From an uncultured Roseovarius sp. (lineage in GTDB: Bacteria; Pseudomonadota; Alphaproteobacteria; Rhodobacterales; Rhodobacteraceae), in assembly GCF_947489715.1 (NCBI RefSeq), contig NZ_CANLER010000015.1, positions 1-60,996 of the forward strand: 60,996 nucleotides of DNA. Direction: 5' to 3'. Every line of letters begins with the position of its first letter. The stretch's first letter is position 1. Positions 1 to 9,221 of this stretch are shown here, piece after piece. A program made the position numbers and the translations under genes. A model generated the notes under the pieces. The model worked only from the letters and a program-made list of their open reading frames with translations. It was not told where the DNA came from and ran no database searches.

Positions 1-605
1 ATTTTTTTTCTTCCCTAAATCAGACTACCGCAATACGGGTGCCCGTCAACCGAATCTAGGAGATAATTAAGCACCTGCGCGCACTTGATTGATTTAACTG
101 GTGTCAATCAGCTGTCGTGACCGCCATTTGACCAGTCATGAAGCAGGCAGCCTTGGATTGTGCAACAACCCTCGTGGTTCATGCCAGCTGACAGACTTTG
201 ACATCCCTTTTGCTGAAGAGCGACCCGCTGGCCGACTCCCGGCAATCACCTCGTCACCGTCAAGATTGTCCAGGCCCTCGCTATGGGCGCGATTGTAAGC
301 ATCCGTCGCAAGCAAAGACAGGATGTCCGTCGTCTGAGATCCCCGCCTTGCGGCACGCACTCACGACATCCAAACCATCATGCAGATGCACGTCTATCTC
401 ACGCAACAGCTTCAGCGCGTCCTCATCCGAATACCGCTTCCGAGCCATCTCCCATCCCTCCTGTGACACACAAATAGTGGCACAGTTCTAAGGGGCTAAG
501 ACAATGGATGAACGGTGCGCGGACGGAGCTGCCTTTTACCGCATCCGTGCTTACGAAATCTCAGTGGCGCATTCGAGCCATTCTTCCAGGAATCTGAATT
601 ACGGG
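1..605. other. Left-edge region without an intact gene
   Basis: No intact gene is recognised here. The only coding trace is a short IS3-type transposase remnant on the minus strand around 331-448. The rest gives small frames on both strands with no recognisable domain. The gltS gene ends at 606 on the minus strand, so any transcript from it runs into this region. No hairpin with a T-tract was found in it. Confidence 0.5.
331..448 (-). pseudogene. IS3-family transposase OrfA remnant
   Basis: A minus-strand frame starting at 448 encodes about 39 residues that look like the N-terminus of an IS3-type OrfA: it opens MARKRYSDEDALKLLREID and continues to ACRKAGISD, the first part of the helix-turn-helix domain. 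After that the similarity stops; the expected YYxWRKKFGG continuation is absent and the frame closes within about 50 bases. A GGAGGG sequence lies upstream of the ATG. The upstream flank, including a CCCCTTAGAACTGTGCC stretch near 490, may be the original IS end, but no partner terminal repeat was found. This is a decayed insertion remnant, not a functional transposase. Confidence 0.6.
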
Positions 606-1811
606 TTACATCCCGACAAAGAACTGGATGATGAAGGCATTGGCCAGGTCGACGAAGAAAGCTGAGACCAAGGGTAGCACGATAAAGGCCAGCGGCGCGG
701 CACCATAGCGTTTTGTCACCGAAGACATGTTTGCGATAGCCGTAGGGGTGGCACCAAGGGCAAATCCGGCGAAACCTGCACTGAGAACGGCAGCAGTATA
801 GTCGCTGCCAATGGCGCGAAATACAACAAAGCCGATAAAACAAACTGTCACCACCACCTGCAATGCTAAAACTATCAACAATGGACCGCCAAGCTCGGCC
901 AATGTCCAAAGCTGCATGCTCATCAGTGACATCGCTAGAAAAACTGACAGGCTATAGTCCGACAGAACCGCCAGCGATCGGCTACCAGTGGGCCAGATGA
1001 GTTTCGGGAACACAAAAGGGATAGTGTTGGACATTAGAATCCCAACCAAAAGGCAGGGCACAAAAAGGGGCAGTTTCACTCCCATCTCGCCGATCGTCAG
1101 ATGGGCGAAGTAGCCAAAGAAGATGGCCGTATGCGCCGCCAGCATCGCGCGCATCAAATTGACATGGTCAACAACATCCGCGGGCTCACCTTCTTCTTCG
1201 TATTGCAACCCGACAATCGGATCGGCGTCAGCTTCACCTTTCAACCCATGCCGGTCGATCAACCGCTTTGCGATTGGGCCACCGACCAGTGCCGCCAGAA
1301 CCAGCCCTAATGTTGCGGCGGCAATGCCAACCTCATCTGCGGCGGCAAACCCCGTCAAATCTTCGATTTGCGGACCCCAGGCAATGGCCGTCCCATGGCC
1401 GCCGATCAGGGCAGCGGATCCGAGCAGAACTGAAACGGCAGTGGGCAGATCAAACAAAAGCGTCCCTATCAGCCCGACAACGTTCTGCAACAACATGAAC
1501 CCGACTGTCAGAAAGAGCAGGACCAACAACAGCCGACCGCCCTTTATGAGATCTGTGACGCGCGCATTCAGCCCGATGGTCGAAAAAAACAGAACAAGAA
1601 GATAGTCACGCACCTGCAGGTCAAACACGATTTGCTTTCCGGTGAACTGGAAGAATCCCCAAGTGGCAAAGGCAACAGCAAGTCCGCCGGACACCGGCTC
1701 GGGAATATTGTAATTCTTCAGGAACGCCACCCGGCGGGTCAAAAAGGCACCTAGGAAGAAGACAATGAACCCCAAGGTAACAGCAACAAATGCGGGGACT
1801 AGGATCTGCAT
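606..1811 (-). CDS. gltS: Sodium/glutamate symporter GltS
   Basis: Inner-membrane secondary transporter that takes up glutamate with sodium. The protein is hydrophobic throughout, with about ten to twelve membrane spans in two halves. Features matching GltS are NIPEPVSGGLAVAFATWG near the N-terminus, FFSTIGLNARV, and the GGHGTAIAWGP loop. Starting at 1811 gives 401 residues, the length of E. coli GltS, so that start was preferred to the ATG at 1874, which would add 21 residues not seen in the family. The Shine-Dalgarno sequence is weak at both. It stands alone: the next gene upstream is divergent and only the IS remnant lies downstream. Family assignment is secure; substrate is inferred from the family. 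Confidence 0.9.
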   Translation of the reverse strand: MQILVPAFVAVTLGFIVFFLGAFLTRRVAFLKNYNIPEPVSGGLAVAFATWGFFQFTGKQIVFDLQVRDYLLVLFFSTIGLNARVTDLIKGGRLLLVLLFLTVGFMLLQNVVGLIGTLLFDLPTAVSVLLGSAALIGGHGTAIAWGPQIEDLTGFAAADEVGIAAATLGLVLAALVGGPIAKRLIDRHGLKGEADADPIVGLQYEEEGEPADVVDHVNLMRAMLAAHTAIFFGYFAHLTIGEMGVKLPLFVPCLLVGILMSNTIPFVFPKLIWPTGSRSLAVLSDYSLSVFLAMSLMSMQLWTLAELGGPLLIVLALQVVVTVCFIGFVVFRAIGSDYTAAVLSAGFAGFALGATPTAIANMSSVTKRYGAAPLAFIVLPLVSAFFVDLANAFIIQFFVGM

Positions 1812-2029
1812 GGTATTCGCTCGCGCTCCAGTTTCTCGCACCAACCTATAGAAGTTGACTCCTGGTGCCATCACCCGCTGGTGTGAACTATAGCCTCAAT
1901 AGCCGCTAAATTAGTGCATCATCTGCTGCAACCGGTCGTATCTTGCCGAAAGGCCTAGCAGACTGGTTTCCGCTTTACCGGCAGTAGAGGGGTACAGTAG
2001 CGTCTGTTCAAGCAGGGCGGGGATGTATT

Positions 2030-2383
2030 GTGAAACCTATCAATAAAATAGCGCAAACCGTGATTATTCTTGCGATTGCGATGTCGCTTTCATCTTTGGT
2101 TCCGCCCCCAGCGGAAGCGCAATCTTACCGCGACTACTGCCATGATCGTGCTAAACGTCTGAGTGGATACAAAGGCAGAGCCGGTGGTGTCGTAGGCGGC
2201 GCAGTCAAGGGTGCAGTCGGTGGCGCGATAATCAGCGGCATATTGGGCGGCAGCAAGAAAGACCGCAAAAAGGCTGCAAAACTCGGCGCACTGCTAGGTG
2301 GGATTTCAGGGGCAAACCGCCCGAACAGCCGCGCCGCTCGGATCTACCGGCTGGAATTTGATGATTGTATGCGCCGGAGGTGA
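2030..2383 (+). CDS. Small exported glycine-zipper protein
   Basis: A 117-residue protein of unknown function. It starts with GTG behind a GCGGGGA sequence. Residues 1-31 form a signal peptide with a hydrophobic core and an AEA cleavage site. The middle (about residues 52-98) is rich in glycine, with GGVVGGAVKGAVGGAIISG followed by a lysine-rich patch and a second GALLGG repeat. This resembles glycine-zipper segments that associate with or span membranes. Two cysteines, one after the signal peptide and one near the C-terminus, could form a disulfide in the periplasm. The gene abuts the next small exported protein (4 bp), so the two are probably co-transcribed. Confidence 0.7.
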   Translation: MKPINKIAQTVIILAIAMSLSSLVPPPAEAQSYRDYCHDRAKRLSGYKGRAGGVVGGAVKGAVGGAIISGILGGSKKDRKKAAKLGALLGGISGANRPNSRAARIYRLEFDDCMRRR

Positions 2384-2387
2384 CAGG

Positions 2388-2711
2388 ATGACCAATTCAA
2401 GGGAACAGGGAATGAAAAAACTTCTTCGACGCGTGGCAGCAGCAGCACTTGCTGCGGCACCTGTATTGGTCTTGGCGCAAGAACAACCGGCAACCGAGGC
2501 CTTCAATATTGAAAGCATCAGTTGCTGGGATGTGATTACGTTGCCCGAAGATGACGCAACTTTCGTGACGGCCATGTTGATTGGCTACGCGAATGGTCAG
2601 ACCAGTCAATCCCAAACCTCTCCGAAGGCAATTGTGGATCTCGTCGAGAAGTTTGACGAAACCTGTGCTGAACATCCTGACGCGTCTGCACTGGAAGTCC
2701 TGAAGCAATAA
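2388..2711 (+). CDS. Small periplasmic protein, HdeA/HdeB-like
   Basis: A 107-residue secreted protein. A strong GGAGG seven bases before the ATG at 2388 decides the start; a second in-frame ATG at 2412 (MKKLLRR) is possible and would give a more classical signal peptide. The signal peptide ends near VLAQ. The mature part has two cysteines about 55 residues apart (ISCWDV and DETCAEH) and a GYANGQ segment between them. That layout is like the HdeA/HdeB family of small disulfide-bonded periplasmic chaperones. The similarity is judged by eye and is moderate. It follows the glycine-zipper gene by 4 bp and converges on the molybdoenzyme gene. Confidence 0.6.
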   Translation: MTNSREQGMKKLLRRVAAAALAAAPVLVLAQEQPATEAFNIESISCWDVITLPEDDATFVTAMLIGYANGQTSQSQTSPKAIVDLVEKFDETCAEHPDASALEVLKQ

Positions 2712-2743
2712 GCCTCAGGACTTTCTGATGGAGCGCTGGCCCG

Positions 2744-5476
2744 TCAGTTTGCGTCTGCGGCGTTCGTCATTAGATAGTCCATGACCAGCGCCGCTTCTTC
2801 CTCATCAAGCCCCGCGCGGGGGAACATGGAAGGCGTGATGCCTTTCCACTGTTGCCGCGTGTAATGCGTAACCTCGCGCGGCGCATGGCAGACCGTGCAG
2901 CGCTCGAAGAAGATCTTCTCGCCCGGGCTCATATCCGCCATAAGAGCCTCGGTTAGGGCGGCTAGACGCTCGGTGCCCACCTTGTCCTCATCTATCTCTG
3001 CCACCTCGATATCGTCTATGATGGCGGGAGGATCATAGGCCATGTTGGGACCTTCTGGATCTTCACATTTGCGCATTTCGACAAGCACGGTATTGGCTGA
3101 CGTGGCTTGCGACAATCCAGAGGCAGGTTGCGTCGAGGTTAGGAAGTTCACCAGACCAGAATTGCAGCGACCCTTGTTGTCTAGCTGCGGCCAACCGCCT
3201 TCGTAGATCGACACGACACCTGGCATGATCCCGTCCGAGACGACGGCCCCGGCGATCACCGTACCACGATCATTGTAGAGCTCGACCAGATCTCCATCTT
3301 CAATGCCACGATCCACTGCGTCCTGGTCATTGATCCTCACCGGTTCGCGTCCCTGCACCATGTAGAGATCGCGCAGACGTTCGGAGTTTCCCATCTGGCT
3401 GTGCAAACGGAACCACGGGTGAGGTGAGACCACATGCAACTGGCCCTCCTTGGCGTTGCCGAGATATTCGTGTTTCTCCATCCAGACCGGCATGCCGGGG
3501 CAATCTTTGATCTCCATATTGGCGATGGTTTCGCAGAACATCTCTATCTTGCCCGACGTCGTGTGCAGCGGGTTGGCCTCCGGATCACTGTAGAAGTCGT
3601 TATGGCGCACCCACTTGCGGGCTTGCTTGGTAAAGCCGTGCGTCCGGCCGCTCCGCTTGCGCTTACGCTTCATCTCTCGTTCGGGGATGAGTGGCTCGCC
3701 CATGAAGGCATAACCTTGCTCCCAGAATTCTTCGAACGGCGTATGCTTTGCAGCCCCCGAAGCTGCGTAGGCCAACTGGATGTGATACATCTTGTCTTCG
3801 CTGTCCGTGAACTGTGCCCAGAGACCCAGCTTGTCGGCGAGACCCTCGAAAATCTCGTAATCGGGCAGACTATCCTCAACGGGTTCAATCACTTTCTTCA
3901 TCGCATAGACGCGGTCGTTGGAATAGGTGCCGCCTGAGGTGATGTCGTCCTGCTCCAACGTTGAGGCGGCAGGCAGGACGATATCGGCCCAACGGGTTGC
4001 TGCCGTCCACCAGACATCGACACAGACAACGGTTTCGACCTTGTTCAAGGCTCTGATCAGCCGGTTGGTATCCTGCTGGTGCGACATGAAGTTGTTGCCC
4101 GCGTTGAACACCATCTTGATGTCGGGATAGGTGTTGGTCTGCCCGTTGTAGAAAAATTCCTTACCCGGATTTTCCAGCGCCTCGGTGATACGTGAGGCCG
4201 GCACAACCTTGGTCACGAAGTTGCGGCCCTGGCTCATGCCCACGGGCGTCGCGTTGCCGCCCTGAGGCATACCGCCATTGCCGTAATGCCAGGAGAATCC
4301 GATGCCTTCGCCCGGTTTGCCGATCTTGCCCACCAGCGCGGCGAAGTTGACGATCGACCAATAGGCCATTTCGCCATGTTGGGCGCGCTGGATGGCCCAT
4401 GATCCGGCGATGCAGGTTTTCGAGGCCACGATAAGTTCGGCCAGGTCCTTGATTTCCTGCGCATCTATGCCGGTGATCGTCGCGGCCCAGGCTGGCGTCT
4501 TGGGCGTGCCGTCAGTCTCGCCCTTGACATAGGCGATCCACTTGTCGGCACCGACGGTGTATTTGTCCATGTAGGCCCGATCTTCCAGACCGTTTTCAAG
4601 CACGTGATAGGACATGGCAAGGAAGAGCGCGGTATCGGTATTGGGGATGATACGCTTCCATTCCGAATTCAGATAGACATCGCTGGCGGTACGCTGTGGG
4701 TTGATCGAGATGAACTTGACGCCATTGTCGCGGATTTCCTCCCAATAGGCGTACATGCCATGATCGGCGACGCGGTATTCGATCCGGTTGTTCTTGATCG
4801 GATCGCATCCCACCAGGACAAATAACTCGGTGTTGTCGCGGATGGTTTCCCATGCTGATTGTGGAGAATAAACCTCCATGTCGCCGATGATATGCGGCAT
4901 GCATACTTGACCAGCCCCGGCCGACCAGTCGCCGGCAGTGTTGGTGCAGCCGCCCATCAGGTTGATCAGCCGCCCCTGAAGCACGTTGGGGCGGAAAACA
5001 CCGGCGTTGGACCAGCCGCCATAGGAGGAACTGAAGATCGCCTCATTGCCATGCTCAGTGGCGGTATCCAGCAAAGCCTTGGCCGTGAGGCTCCACACAG
5101 TGTCCCAGTCGACCTTGACCCATTCTTCCTTGCCGCGAAGCTCGGGTTTGATATCTCCGGTTTCCCAGCCCTCAAGATAGGATTTTCGCACCATCGGGTA
5201 GTTGATGCGGGTCTTGTCATAGGTCCGATCCATCACGCCGTAGGTGAGCATCTCGGTGGGGCGCGAATCCAATTCGGTCATCGTCGTCAGGCCGACCAGC
5301 TTGCCGTCGCGCACGACCGCCTCAAACGGGCCGTAGTGTGTGGCGTGAAAGATGCGGTCTGAATAGGAGTTGGGGTCGATACTGGCCAGCGATGTGCTAC
5401 CAAGCAAGGACGTGCTGCCGAGAGCAGCCGCACTGCTTTTTAGAAACGTTCTTCGGGTTGGATTAAGAAATGTCAT
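2744..5476 (-). CDS. Tat-exported DMSO/TMAO-type molybdoenzyme with fused C-terminal haem
   Basis: Periplasmic molybdopterin-guanine-dinucleotide reductase of the DMSO reductase family, probably acting on TMAO or another N- or S-oxide. The N-terminus carries a twin-arginine signal (RRTFLKSSA, Arg8-Arg9). There is no N-terminal CxxC iron-sulfur site, as in DMSO/TMAO/biotin sulfoxide reductases. The SSSYGGWSNAG segment places the molybdenum-ligand serine at about Ser156. At 910 residues it is longer than TorA (about 850): the last 60 residues hold CTVCH (Cys860-His864), a c-type haem motif. This tail recalls the C-terminal haem domain of TorC-type cytochromes. No TorC, TorD or TorSTR gene lies nearby. 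The exact substrate cannot be read from the sequence. Confidence 0.85.
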   Translation of the reverse strand: MTFLNPTRRTFLKSSAAALGSTSLLGSTSLASIDPNSYSDRIFHATHYGPFEAVVRDGKLVGLTTMTELDSRPTEMLTYGVMDRTYDKTRINYPMVRKSYLEGWETGDIKPELRGKEEWVKVDWDTVWSLTAKALLDTATEHGNEAIFSSSYGGWSNAGVFRPNVLQGRLINLMGGCTNTAGDWSAGAGQVCMPHIIGDMEVYSPQSAWETIRDNTELFVLVGCDPIKNNRIEYRVADHGMYAYWEEIRDNGVKFISINPQRTASDVYLNSEWKRIIPNTDTALFLAMSYHVLENGLEDRAYMDKYTVGADKWIAYVKGETDGTPKTPAWAATITGIDAQEIKDLAELIVASKTCIAGSWAIQRAQHGEMAYWSIVNFAALVGKIGKPGEGIGFSWHYGNGGMPQGGNATPVGMSQGRNFVTKVVPASRITEALENPGKEFFYNGQTNTYPDIKMVFNAGNNFMSHQQDTNRLIRALNKVETVVCVDVWWTAATRWADIVLPAASTLEQDDITSGGTYSNDRVYAMKKVIEPVEDSLPDYEIFEGLADKLGLWAQFTDSEDKMYHIQLAYAASGAAKHTPFEEFWEQGYAFMGEPLIPEREMKRKRKRSGRTHGFTKQARKWVRHNDFYSDPEANPLHTTSGKIEMFCETIANMEIKDCPGMPVWMEKHEYLGNAKEGQLHVVSPHPWFRLHSQMGNSERLRDLYMVQGREPVRINDQDAVDRGIEDGDLVELYNDRGTVIAGAVVSDGIMPGVVSIYEGGWPQLDNKGRCNSGLVNFLTSTQPASGLSQATSANTVLVEMRKCEDPEGPNMAYDPPAIIDDIEVAEIDEDKVGTERLAALTEALMADMSPGEKIFFERCTVCHAPREVTHYTRQQWKGITPSMFPRAGLDEEEAALVMDYLMTNAADAN

Positions 5477-5790
5477 AAGTGCCTCCCATCAAAATTCATT
5501 GAGAGTACTATACACCCAACACTCGCCTTTTCCTTGTGTTGTATCAAAGTTTATCAGCAAGTAGTTTTGCGAAAGTAAGCCTGCGTAGCTTCGTGGGTGT
5601 GACCGCCGTCCAAATTCGTTATTGCTATCTGCCCGAATGGATTGAAAATAATATGAAGTGTCTGCTTTGTGATTTTTGGCGACATTTATACTCAGTGCAG
5701 CATTGGTCGCTATGGGCTCAAACCGGCCATTGACGCCCTGTGCGCCCTCAAACCGTGCCTTCGGTGACCTGAGAAAATTTTGCGGAACGG
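5477..5790. other. Gap between the molybdoenzyme gene and dnaX
   Basis: About 310 bases, AT-richer than the genes around it, lying upstream of the molybdoenzyme gene and downstream of dnaX (both minus strand). It should hold the molybdoenzyme promoter; a GGGAGGCAC Shine-Dalgarno lies just before that start. No convincing FNR box (TTGAT-N4-ATCAA) was seen. Short frames here have no recognisable domain. Confidence 0.4.
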
Positions 5791-7563
5791 CTAATCTTCC
5801 TCGAACGGATCCCATTCGTCGTCGACTTCTGGCAACGCCTCGGCCAAGGCTTCGGCCTGCTGGTCTTCGGGTGTACGGATCTGGGTGATATGTGCCTTGG
5901 GAAAAGCGGCCATCACGGCTTGTACCAAAGGGTGGTTTTCTGCCGCTGATTTCAGCGCCAGGTCGGCCGCATCACGCTTTTCGGCAATGGTTTCGGCGCC
6001 GCCATCGTTGACCAGCGTGACCGCCCAGCGGTTACCGGTCCAGCGTTGCAGCGCGCTACCCAGCCGTTGCGCCAGATCGGCAGGTGCGTTTTCGGTGGGG
6101 ACGAATTCGATCCGGCCCGGCTGGTAGGCCGCCAGACGGACACATCCCTCAACCTCGACCAGGAGTTTCACATCGCGATTGGCGCGGATCAGTTCGATCA
6201 CATGCTCGAATGTCGGATACCGCGCAAGTGCGGCATCCGCGTCGGTGGCCAATGCCGTCTGCGGTCCGGCACCAGCGCCGGTGGATGTCCGGGCCGAAGC
6301 GATAGCCGAGGCCCCCTCGCCGTGCTCGCCAGGTGCACCGGTGCTCTGCACTGGTTTCCCTCCGCCCGATCCAGGGGACGGTGGGGGGGCATCCCGAAGT
6401 TTGCGCACCAGCTCTTCCGGGCTGGGCAGGTCGGCCACATGGGTCAGGCGGATCATCGCCATCTCGGCGGCCATCATCGCGTTCGGTGCGGCGGCGACCT
6501 CATCCAGGGCCTTCAGCAGCATCTGCCACATCCGCGTCATCACTCGCATCGGCAGGTCCGCCGCCATCGCCTGACCGCGGGTCCGCTCATCCGGGCTGAT
6601 CGTGGGGTCTTCGGCGGCTTCGGGCGTGATCTTGACCACGGAAATCCAGTGCGTGACCTCGGCCAGATCGCGCAGCACCGCCATGGGATCGGCGCCTTCG
6701 GCATATTGGCTGGAAAGTTCGGACAACGCCCCCGCCGCATCCCCCTTCATGATCAGGTCGAAAAGGTCCAGCACCCGTCCACGATCCGCCAGTCCCAGCA
6801 TGGCGCGGACCTGGTCAGCGGTGGTTTGCCCCGCACCATGTGAAATCGCCTGATCCAGCAGCGATGTGGCATCCCGCGCCGAACCTTCCGCCGCGCGGGT
6901 GATCAATGCCAGTGCGTCCTCGCTGATCTCGGCCCCTTCGGCGCTCGCGATCTTTTGCATCAAGGCGATCATCACCTCGGGCTCGATCCGGCGCAGGTCG
7001 AACCGCTGGCAGCGCGACAGCACCGTTACAGGCACTTTGCGAATTTCAGTCGTGGCGAAGATGAATTTCACATGTTCCGGCGGCTCTTCGAGGGTCTTCA
7101 GCAGCGCGTTGAATGCGCTGGTCGAGAGCATGTGAACCTCGTCGATGATGTATATCTTGTAGCGGGCGCTGGCCGCGCGGTAATGCACGCTTTCGATGAT
7201 TTCTCGGATGTCGCCCACACCGGTGCGGCTGGCGGCATCCATCTCCATCACGTCGACATGGCGCCCTTCCATGATCGCGGTACAATGTTCGCATTGGCCG
7301 CACGGTTCGGTCGTGGGACCTCCCGCGCCGTCGGCGCCGATGCAGTTCATGCCTTTGGCGATGATTCTCGCAGTCGTCGTCTTACCGGTGCCGCGAATGC
7401 CGGTCATGATGAAGGCCTGCGCGATCCGGTCCGCCTGAAACGCGTTTTTCAGCGTCCGCACCATCGCATCCTGCCCCACCAGATCGGCAAAGGTTTCGGG
7501 CCGGTATTTCCGGGCAAGGACCTGATAGGCTGTGTTTTCGGTCACGCGGGCGCTGCCTGTCAT
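5791..7563 (-). CDS. dnaX: DNA polymerase III subunits gamma and tau
   Basis: Clamp-loader ATPase that loads the beta clamp and holds the replicative polymerase cores together. Residues 13-31 match the family start (YQVLARKYRPETFADLVGQ). Walker A is GIRGTGKTT with Lys61. The zinc-binding region includes CGQCEHC. DEVHML and SRCQRFDLRRI give Walker B and the arginine-finger region. After about residue 370 comes a low-complexity linker and a C-terminal domain as in tau, ending in an acidic tail; total length is 590 residues. The ybaB-recR genes that often follow dnaX in related bacteria are absent here. No frameshift heptamer was examined in detail, so production of a separate gamma form is unknown. 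Confidence 0.96.
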   Translation of the reverse strand: MTGSARVTENTAYQVLARKYRPETFADLVGQDAMVRTLKNAFQADRIAQAFIMTGIRGTGKTTTARIIAKGMNCIGADGAGGPTTEPCGQCEHCTAIMEGRHVDVMEMDAASRTGVGDIREIIESVHYRAASARYKIYIIDEVHMLSTSAFNALLKTLEEPPEHVKFIFATTEIRKVPVTVLSRCQRFDLRRIEPEVMIALMQKIASAEGAEISEDALALITRAAEGSARDATSLLDQAISHGAGQTTADQVRAMLGLADRGRVLDLFDLIMKGDAAGALSELSSQYAEGADPMAVLRDLAEVTHWISVVKITPEAAEDPTISPDERTRGQAMAADLPMRVMTRMWQMLLKALDEVAAAPNAMMAAEMAMIRLTHVADLPSPEELVRKLRDAPPPSPGSGGGKPVQSTGAPGEHGEGASAIASARTSTGAGAGPQTALATDADAALARYPTFEHVIELIRANRDVKLLVEVEGCVRLAAYQPGRIEFVPTENAPADLAQRLGSALQRWTGNRWAVTLVNDGGAETIAEKRDAADLALKSAAENHPLVQAVMAAFPKAHITQIRTPEDQQAEALAEALPEVDDEWDPFEED

Positions 7564-7704
7564 CGGGGAATCGTTGGCCTCAGCCTATGGGTTGGCAGGG
7601 GCGAGGTCCAGCATTCACCGGGCCTTGGAAGGCGGTAACTGCAAGTACCTCTTTCTTAATGATTTTGAGTCAATCTGCCCGGGAATTCTAGAAGGGAAGA
7701 TACC

Positions 7705-8610
7705 GTGCGGCTGGCGATTATTTTTGGAATTACTCTGTGCATGGCTTTGGGCGCCGGAAAGGCACGCGCCAGCTCAAAAGACAGCTGCGACATGATTGAA
7801 ACGCTTGCAGGGCTGCCGATGAGTTTGGCGTCGCTTCGGGCGAACGGTGGGAATACCACCGCCTTTCAGATGGATTTACGTCGATCGCTTGGCTATCTGA
7901 ATGATCGTCGCCGAACCGTTATTTTTACCCGGTCCGAGCTTCGCACAATGAGGATTTTTGCAGGCGCCGTGCGTGAAGATTGGAAGATGAACGGCAGTTC
8001 ATCCAATGGTCGCCAAATCCCCGGCCTGACAAAAACATCCACAACGATTCAGACGCAGCTGTCAGCGATTGCCAGCAAGTTCGGATGTGAGATTCCCAGC
8101 AATGGAAGCGTGTCGACGTTATGGAATGTCAAATCAGCGCCGATCAATCCGTTGACATTGTTGATTGCAGTCTTGTTTAGCGCGCTTGCAGTGCTCAGCA
8201 TCTATCGTCTGGTTCGGCAGCGGTACCAGTCAAAACGACGGATTTGCAATGTGCGGGCCATGTTGCACCATGGTGATCTCTGCGTTGAAACAACGATCCT
8301 TGATATCAGTCGTGGCGGTGCGATGGTCGAATCTCCGACCGAGGAATTTCCAACAAGCGACCTGACGCTTCAGTTGACCGATCACGATATCGTCTCGCGA
8401 GTTGTCTGGACGAACAGTAATTTCATTGGATTGAGCTTTGACAAGATGCTTTCATCGCGGGTTGTCGATGAAATCGCGGAAATGAGCCATGAAACAGATC
8501 AGGTGAATGATCTGACAGATGCGACAACGGATCGCTTTGAGGTGGGGCAAGCCGACACAGACCCGGGACAGACTGCGCCAATGCAACTAAAGGGGATGCG
8601 CGAAGCATAA
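7705..8610 (+). CDS. Membrane-anchored PilZ-domain protein
   Basis: A 301-residue protein starting with GTG behind AGAAGGGAAG. It has a signal peptide (about residues 1-22), a presumably periplasmic segment with two cysteines (about 27 and 131), one membrane span around residues 150-168 (TLLIAVLFSALAVLSIYRLV) and a cytoplasmic C-terminal PilZ-like domain. The domain shows a basic stretch (QSKRRICNVRA) and LDISRGGAMVE, which matches the D/NxSxxG part of c-di-GMP-binding PilZ domains. The upstream RxxxR part is only loosely preserved, so binding of c-di-GMP is likely but not certain. It is divergent from dnaX. The role may be transmitting c-di-GMP level across the inner membrane; this is inference. 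Confidence 0.7.
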   Translation: MRLAIIFGITLCMALGAGKARASSKDSCDMIETLAGLPMSLASLRANGGNTTAFQMDLRRSLGYLNDRRRTVIFTRSELRTMRIFAGAVREDWKMNGSSSNGRQIPGLTKTSTTIQTQLSAIASKFGCEIPSNGSVSTLWNVKSAPINPLTLLIAVLFSALAVLSIYRLVRQRYQSKRRICNVRAMLHHGDLCVETTILDISRGGAMVESPTEEFPTSDLTLQLTDHDIVSRVVWTNSNFIGLSFDKMLSSRVVDEIAEMSHETDQVNDLTDATTDRFEVGQADTDPGQTAPMQLKGMREA

Positions 8611-8633
8611 AGCGCCTGATCGGCAAAAAAGCC

Positions 8634-9032
8634 TCAGAGTCCCCATAGAATTGAACCGGTTGCGATCGTGGCGATGGTCAAGAGTGCGGCGATCAACGTG
8701 AAGTTTTTTGACGGCATCGCCTCAGCATCGTTTTCGCTTAACCTTGTCAGTGTCTTGTTGGCCTGCCGTTGGGCTGACCAGTAGATGACGATGGCGATCA
8801 CCAAAAAGAACGACGCCACGGACTTGGCGGCCCAGGTCGGTTCAAAATCACCAAACACAGCCTTCAGACCAATCGCTATGCCAACCGCCCCCAGACCAAA
8901 CCCCATCCAACTGTTGAAGGTGCGTTCATTGGCCATGATCGTGCGATCCTCGGCCCAGTCCGTCCGAACCTGGGCCTTGTCGGTATTGCTGCCCTCCCGA
9001 GCCTTTTCTGTTCGGCTTTCCGTATCTCCCAT
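8634..9032 (-). CDS. DUF202-family inner-membrane protein
   Basis: A 132-residue protein with a charged cytoplasmic N-terminus of about 35 residues, then NERTFNSWMGFGLGAVGIAIG, which fits the DUF202 (YidH-like) signature of NxRTxLAWxRT-type sequence followed by a membrane span. Three spans are visible (about residues 43-60, 70-87 and 112-130). Function of the family is unknown. It converges on the PilZ gene (23 bp gap) and is divergent from the metallopeptidase gene. Confidence 0.7.
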   Translation of the reverse strand: MGDTESRTEKAREGSNTDKAQVRTDWAEDRTIMANERTFNSWMGFGLGAVGIAIGLKAVFGDFEPTWAAKSVASFFLVIAIVIYWSAQRQANKTLTRLSENDAEAMPSKNFTLIAALLTIATIATGSILWGL

Positions 9033-9221
9033 GGTCCCAGACTAGGCCAAGGCGCTAAATTGGGAAACGGAATTCGTTGATCATATTGTTCGAACCGCTG
9101 CGTTCTTCCAAACGGCCTCGCGCGGGTTTTTGCACCGGGTACATTCCAGCCTTTCTTCCCCTAGGCAAAAAATTCACAAACGGTGTATGCTGTTGCCTGA
9201 AACCGATGGGGGAGAGAACAG

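Noticed and set aside
606..1100. Overlapping minus-strand frame inside gltS (496-909)
   Set aside because: It is an out-of-frame shadow of the clear gltS coding sequence.
5477..5790. FNR-type site in front of the molybdoenzyme gene
   Set aside because: No TTGAT-N4-ATCAA match or close variant was seen.
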